Source: Gemmatimonadaceae bacterium
GTDB taxonomy: Bacteria > Gemmatimonadota > Gemmatimonadetes > Gemmatimonadales > Gemmatimonadaceae
Assembly (NCBI GenBank): GCA_025356185.1
Contig: JANXUN010000202.1
Location: 1 to 24,823, forward strand
Reading direction: 5' to 3'
DNA length: 24,823 nucleotides
Shown: positions 21,283 to 24,823 of the stretch, one piece after another
Layout: each line of letters opens with the position of its first letter
Numbering within the stretch: the stretch's first letter is position 1
Program-made: the position numbers and the translations under genes
Notes under the pieces: model-generated
The model's database searches: none
What the model was told of the DNA's origin: nothing
What the model saw: only the letters and a program-made list of their open reading frames with translations

Positions 21283-23138
21283 GATCCTCGCACATGATTC
21301 GTAACACCCGCAGTCTTCGCGCGCAGCAGGTCGTCGGTACCCTGTTGTGCAGCGCGATGCTGTTCGCCTGTACGGCCAAGAAGGAAACAGTGATCAAAGT
21401 CGGCAACGTCGCCGTGGAGCGTCACACGATTGTCGTGGATGCACAGGCCACCGGCGCTGTCGAACCGATCAACGTCATTGAAGTGAAGTCGAAAGCGTCT
21501 GGACAGATCACCAAGATTCCCGTCGAAATCGGCACGATGGTGCATGCCGGTGCGCTGTTGGTGCAGATCGATACGCGCGACGTGCAGAATCAGTACGAGC
21601 AGGCCAGTGCCGACCTCCGCAGCGCGCAAGCGTCGCTCGAAGTCGCGCAGTCCGCGAAAAAGCGCGCCGACGATTTGTACAAAACGAAGATCATCACCAC
21701 ACCGGAATTTGAGGCGGCGCAGCTCGCGTTGACGCAGGCACAGGGTGCGATCGTTCGCATGACCGCAAACGTCGATTTGGCCAAGCAACGCCTTGAAGAC
21801 GCCACGGTCGTCGCCCCGGTCAACGGAACGATTATCGACAAGCCGGTCTCACTCGGACAGGTCATCGCATCCGCAACCGGCTCGGTGAGCGGCGGCACAA
21901 CGTTGCTCAAGATGGCGGACTTGACCAAGGTGCGTGTGCGCGCGTTGGTCAATGAAACCGACATCGGCAACGTGCGCGCTGGGCAGTCTGCACGCGTGAC
22001 AGTCGATGCGTTTCCTGAGCGGCCGTTTCAGGGTCTGGTTGAGAAGATCGAACCGCAGGCCGTCGTGCAGCAGAGCGTCACGATGTTTCCCGTCATTATT
22101 TCTCTCGACAACAGCGAGGGATTTCTCAAACCGGGTATGAACGGCGAAGTCTCGATGAACGTCGAACGTCGCGAGAATGTGATCGCAGTTTCCAACGATG
22201 CGGTACGTACCGTTCGTGAAGCGGCGACGGCTGCACTGTTCGTCGGACTCAATCCGGATTCGGTGCAGGCACAGGTTCGCGTCATGCAGGCGGCGATGGG
22301 TGGACGCGGCAGTGGTGCGGGCACAGCCACAGGCGCTGGCGGCGGACGTAACGGAAGCGGTGCTGGTCAGCCCAACGGCGATTCACCTGCGGCGCAGGCG
22401 GTCCCCATGAATGGCGGCGCTGGACGCGCTGGAGCGACGGGTACCGGCTCCAACGATCGTGGCGGACGCGGCGGCGATTCAACGACAGCTGGCGGCGCAG
22501 GACGGAGCGGCGGTCGGGGAATGCGCGGCGGAGATTCGGCCGGTGGTCGCGGAGCGCGTGGCGGTGACTCGTCCGGCGGGCGCGGTCGCGGCGGTGTGCG
22601 CGGCGATTCTTCAGGTGGCCGCATGCGTGGAAACGGTGGCGGTGGAATGCGCAACGGCGGTAACGGCGCTGGTGGAAACGGTGGTAACCGCAACGGCGGT
22701 TCGGGCGGCAACGGCGGCAACGGCGGCAACGGCGGCCAGCGCGGCAATCGCAACGGCGGGGGCGGGGGCGGCGGGGGTAACGCGACGGTGCCGGCGATGG
22801 GCGGCGGAATGGCCGGCGGCCGTCCCGGCGGCGCCGCGCGCTCGCGCACCGGACTGGTGTTCGTCGCCATCGGAGCCGGCAAGTACGAGCCGCGTCTCGT
22901 GAAGCTTGGCGCGTCCAATTACGACTACTCCGAAGTGCTCTCCGGTCTCGTCGAGGGTGACTCGGTTGCGTCGCTCGCGGTCGCGGCGCTGCAAGCCAAG
23001 CGCGATCAGCAGAACGCACGGTTTAATCCTGGTGCAGGTGTGATCCCGGGCGCTACACCGGCCGCTGGACGCGGCGGCGGCGGACCTGGCGGTGGCGGTG
23101 GCGGTGGCGGTGGCGGTCGTCCTCCTGGAGGGATCTGA
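21279..23138 (+). CDS. MacA/HlyD-type adaptor lipoprotein with long RGG/Gly-rich insertion
   Basis: The 619-residue product is a periplasmic adaptor. A lipobox LFAC (C31) marks it as a probable lipoprotein. The normal core follows: first half-lipoyl part (about 60-100), coiled-coil hairpin (about 103-172), second half-lipoyl part with VVAPVNGTIIDKPVSLGQV (177-195), and beta-barrel (about 215-300). Near residues 301-335 it enters the membrane-proximal domain, which is interrupted at about 340-523 by low-complexity sequence of Gly, Arg, Asn, Asp and Ser, then resumes with GLVFVAIGAGKYEPRLVKLG (525-544) and VLSGLVEGDSV. A second Gly-rich tail (596-619) ends the protein. Typical adaptors have ~380-420 residues. 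It sits between TolC and the MacB-type permease, which fits a MacA role. Confidence 0.92.
   Translation: MRSSHMIRNTRSLRAQQVVGTLLCSAMLFACTAKKETVIKVGNVAVERHTIVVDAQATGAVEPINVIEVKSKASGQITKIPVEIGTMVHAGALLVQIDTRDVQNQYEQASADLRSAQASLEVAQSAKKRADDLYKTKIITTPEFEAAQLALTQAQGAIVRMTANVDLAKQRLEDATVVAPVNGTIIDKPVSLGQVIASATGSVSGGTTLLKMADLTKVRVRALVNETDIGNVRAGQSARVTVDAFPERPFQGLVEKIEPQAVVQQSVTMFPVIISLDNSEGFLKPGMNGEVSMNVERRENVIAVSNDAVRTVREAATAALFVGLNPDSVQAQVRVMQAAMGGRGSGAGTATGAGGGRNGSGAGQPNGDSPAAQAVPMNGGAGRAGATGTGSNDRGGRGGDSTTAGGAGRSGGRGMRGGDSAGGRGARGGDSSGGRGRGGVRGDSSGGRMRGNGGGGMRNGGNGAGGNGGNRNGGSGGNGGNGGNGGQRGNRNGGGGGGGGNATVPAMGGGMAGGRPGGAARSRTGLVFVAIGAGKYEPRLVKLGASNYDYSEVLSGLVEGDSVASLAVAALQAKRDQQNARFNPGAGVIPGATPAAGRGGGGPGGGGGGGGGGRPPGGI
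22704..22736 (+). repeat. 9-bp tandem repeat inside the Gly-rich insertion
   Basis: GGCGGCAAC occurs three times in a row (22704-22730) and is followed by GGCGGC. It encodes GGN-GGN-GGN in the adaptor. It is the most regular part of a 550-base GGN-codon-rich tract. Confidence 0.85.
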
Positions 23139-24361
23139 TGCTTTACGCCGAAGTCTTTCGCGTCGCGCTCGGCGCGTTGCGCGCCAATAAACTGCGTTCG
23201 CTGCTGACGATGCTTGGCATCGTTATCGGAGTCGGCGCTGTGATTGCGATGGATGGAATCGGCCGAGGAGCGCAGAGCTCGATTAAGGATCGCATCGCGT
23301 CGCTCGGAACGACGCTGTTGACGGTCTCGCCGGGACAGGTGCGAGGTATGGGCGGCATCGCGTCAGGGGCCGATCGCGCCAAGCTGACGATGGCAGACGC
23401 GGCCGCGCTGGAGGAGCAAGCAACGTTCGTGACGGCCGTGCAGCCGGAGATGTCGAGCCAACTGCAGATTCAGTTTGGTGCGAAGAACGCCAGCACGCAG
23501 ATCATTGGCACGTCGGCGAACTACCTCGAAGTGAGAAAGTTTGAACTCGATGCTGGCCGCATGTTTACCACGCAGGAAGATGCAGGCAAGCAGCGCGTGG
23601 CTGTGGTCGGACCGATGGTGCTAACCAATCTCGGCGTCACCGACATCAACGCGATTCTTGGCGAGCAAGTACGCATTCGCGGTATGCAATTCACGGTGAT
23701 CGGCGTGCTGAAGTCCAAGGGACAGGCCAGCGCATTTCAGAACCCTGACGACCAGATTCTGATTCCGCTCAACACCGCGCGCTTCCGTACGCTCGGCACC
23801 GATCGCGTGCGATCAATCTCGGTGCTCGCGCAGTCCGAAGAAAAAATCCCCGAAGCGATGGCCGATGTGCAAAAGATTTTGCGACGTCAGCATAAACTTG
23901 CGCGTGAAAAGGACGACGATTTTCAGATTCGCAATCAGGCCGACTTTTTGACAACGCTTGCCGATACGAGCAAAGTCTTTGCCTCACTCCTCGCCGGCAT
24001 CGCCTCCGTATCGTTGATTGTCGGCGGCATCGGCATCATGAACATTATGCTCGTTTCGGTGACCGAACGGACTCGCGAAATCGGCGTCCGCAAAGCACTG
24101 GGTGCGACCAGCAAGAACATTCTCTTTCAGTTCTTGATCGAGGCCGTGGTGCTGTGCCTGTTGGGCGGCGCCGTAGGAATTCTGTTGGGCGGCGGTGGCG
24201 CGTTGGCGATGAGCAAGCTGGCGAACTACAACACCGAAATTTCGTCGCAATCGGTAGTACTTGCGTTTGCGTTCTCGGCCGTGGTTGGGGTCGTGTTTGG
24301 TGTGTGGCCGGCGCGACGCGCAGCGAGTCTCGACCCGATCACTGCGCTGCGTTACGAATAG
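23138..24361 (+). CDS. MacB-type ABC transporter permease (FtsX domain), no ATPase domain
   Basis: The 407-residue product begins with a MacB-type first span (RSLLTMLGIVIGVGAVIAM, 20-38), then a ~235-residue periplasmic domain (about 40-275). Three C-terminal spans make the FtsX domain: about 283-310 (IASVSLIVGGIGIMNIMLVSV), the cytoplasmic TERTREIGVRKALGA loop, then about 333-360, and 373-392 followed by WPARRAASLDPITALRYE. MacB proteins normally have an N-terminal ATPase domain (~650 residues in total); here it is absent and no ATPase gene lies beside it. The role is mechanotransmission export with the MacA-like adaptor and TolC; ATPase supplied from elsewhere, if functional. The start overlaps the adaptor stop (TGATG). 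Last gene of the operon. Confidence 0.93.
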   Translation: MLYAEVFRVALGALRANKLRSLLTMLGIVIGVGAVIAMDGIGRGAQSSIKDRIASLGTTLLTVSPGQVRGMGGIASGADRAKLTMADAAALEEQATFVTAVQPEMSSQLQIQFGAKNASTQIIGTSANYLEVRKFELDAGRMFTTQEDAGKQRVAVVGPMVLTNLGVTDINAILGEQVRIRGMQFTVIGVLKSKGQASAFQNPDDQILIPLNTARFRTLGTDRVRSISVLAQSEEKIPEAMADVQKILRRQHKLAREKDDDFQIRNQADFLTTLADTSKVFASLLAGIASVSLIVGGIGIMNIMLVSVTERTREIGVRKALGATSKNILFQFLIEAVVLCLLGGAVGILLGGGGALAMSKLANYNTEISSQSVVLAFAFSAVVGVVFGVWPARRAASLDPITALRYE

Positions 24362-24383
24362 CTGCACACATCGAGCTTGAGCG

Positions 24384-24422
24384 AGACGGGGTTGCCAAGT
24401 CGGCGACCCCGTCTTGCTTTTT
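24384..24422 (+). terminator. Rho-independent terminator of the ECF efflux operon
   Basis: A 13-bp stem with one G-T pair (24384-24396 against 24402-24414) closes a 5-base loop and runs into TGCTTTTTCC. It lies 22 bases after the permease stop and 45 bases before the kup start. Confidence 0.92.
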
Positions 24423-24467
24423 CCGCCTGCGCGTCGTCTCGCATGTCGTTTAGATTGCCGTCGTCCA

Positions 24468-24823
24468 ATGTCCACCAAACCCTCTCAGTACTCGTCCGGT
24501 CCCTCTGACGGCGATTCCGATAGTAGCAGCAGTTCCGACGGCGAGAGCGCGGCACAGCCTCCATCGCCGGAACCGCTTCGCCACCCCACTGGCCAGCTTC
24601 GAACACCCAGCGGTGTTGACGCTGGCGGCGCGCTGCCGGGCACGGAGCTTCATGCCACGACCAGCATGTTTCCGGTCGGGCAACTGCCGCAACATCACAC
24701 GCCAGATCAGCGACCCACCGGCAAACGACTCGCCCTGCTGTCTCTGACCGCACTCGGAGTCGTTTTCGGCGATATCGGTACGAGCCCGTTGTACGCGATG
24801 CGCGATACCTTCGCCGGGCATCA
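24468..24823 (+). CDS. kup: Kup potassium uptake transporter, 3' part beyond the window
   Basis: Translation from the ATG at 24468 stays open to the end of the window (118 complete codons). Residues 87-112 read KRLALLSLTALGVVFGDIGT-SPLYAM, the highly conserved first span of Kup/HAK potassium transporters, which import K+ with protons. The first ~86 residues are hydrophilic and Ser/Asp/Pro/Gly-rich (for example SDSSSSSDGES at 17-27), unlike typical Kup proteins, which start a few residues before this span. An in-frame ATG at 24666 (residue 67) would leave only 20 residues and is a possible true start. TAGATT at 24451-24456 may be a -10. No ribosome binding site is evident at either start. Confidence 0.88.
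   Translation, partial: MSTKPSQYSSGPSDGDSDSSSSSDGESAAQPPSPEPLRHPTGQLRTPSGVDAGGALPGTELHATTSMFPVGQLPQHHTPDQRPTGKRLALLSLTALGVVFGDIGTSPLYAMRDTFAGH

Noticed and set aside
22704..22800. Gly-codon repeats considered as a CRISPR or minisatellite array
   Set aside because: Units are 3-9 bases, in frame within a coding sequence, and without spacers.
22282..23019. Long minus-strand frames, Arg- and Pro-rich, opposite the Gly-rich adaptor insertion
   Set aside because: They are the mirror image of GGN codons (CCN/GCC) and have no start context or recognisable domain; the plus-strand adaptor explains the DNA.

Overview
The window is GC-rich, densely coded bacterial chromosome. No tRNA, rRNA, CRISPR array, transposase or phage gene was found. 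The gene mix suggests Gemmatimonadota or a close relative: MacA-like adaptor with long glycine-rich tracts, single-domain fasciclin lipocalin-free secreted protein, PolX next to endonuclease III, and many 'AQ' signal-peptide ends. This placement is an inference from recalled protein style, not from a search.

Left part (1-7979). A 3' gene fragment for a membrane-anchored protein runs into a YggT-family gene. Next come a secreted fasciclin-domain protein with a strong terminator, an exported amidohydrolase, and a signal-less BtuF-like binding protein. A half-size TauE/SafE (TSUP) gene on the minus strand is divergent from an M42 aminopeptidase. A 40-bp imperfect inverted repeat made of G3T(n)/A(n)C3 words fills the gap between the aminopeptidase and a convergent HEAT-repeat gene.

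Middle part (8016-12820). An alpha/beta hydrolase of the proline iminopeptidase type is followed by a small unknown gene. Then come PolX (polymerase plus PHP nuclease), overlapping endonuclease III, a cyclophilin, and a 67-residue single-span membrane protein, closed by a terminator. PolX and Nth are both DNA-repair enzymes and are probably co-transcribed.

Right part (12816-24422) holds two complete-looking export operons. The first is tetR-tolC-emrA-emrB, a TetR-controlled tripartite pump driven by an MFS transporter, with a candidate promoter and a 14-bp palindromic operator before tetR. The second is an HD-domain gene, an ECF sigma factor, a membrane anti-sigma candidate, a Spy/CpxP-like periplasmic protein, TolC, a lipoprotein MacA-like adaptor with a ~180-residue RGG/Gly-rich insertion, and a MacB-type permease without its ATPase. 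Junctions are ATGA or similarly tight, and a strong terminator ends the operon. The order sigma, anti-sigma, periplasmic sensor, outer-membrane factor, adaptor, pump resembles the Cnr metal-resistance locus, but with an ABC-type permease in place of an RND pump. This is the most interesting system in the window.

The window ends inside a Kup potassium transporter gene with an unusual ~85-residue hydrophilic N-terminal extension.
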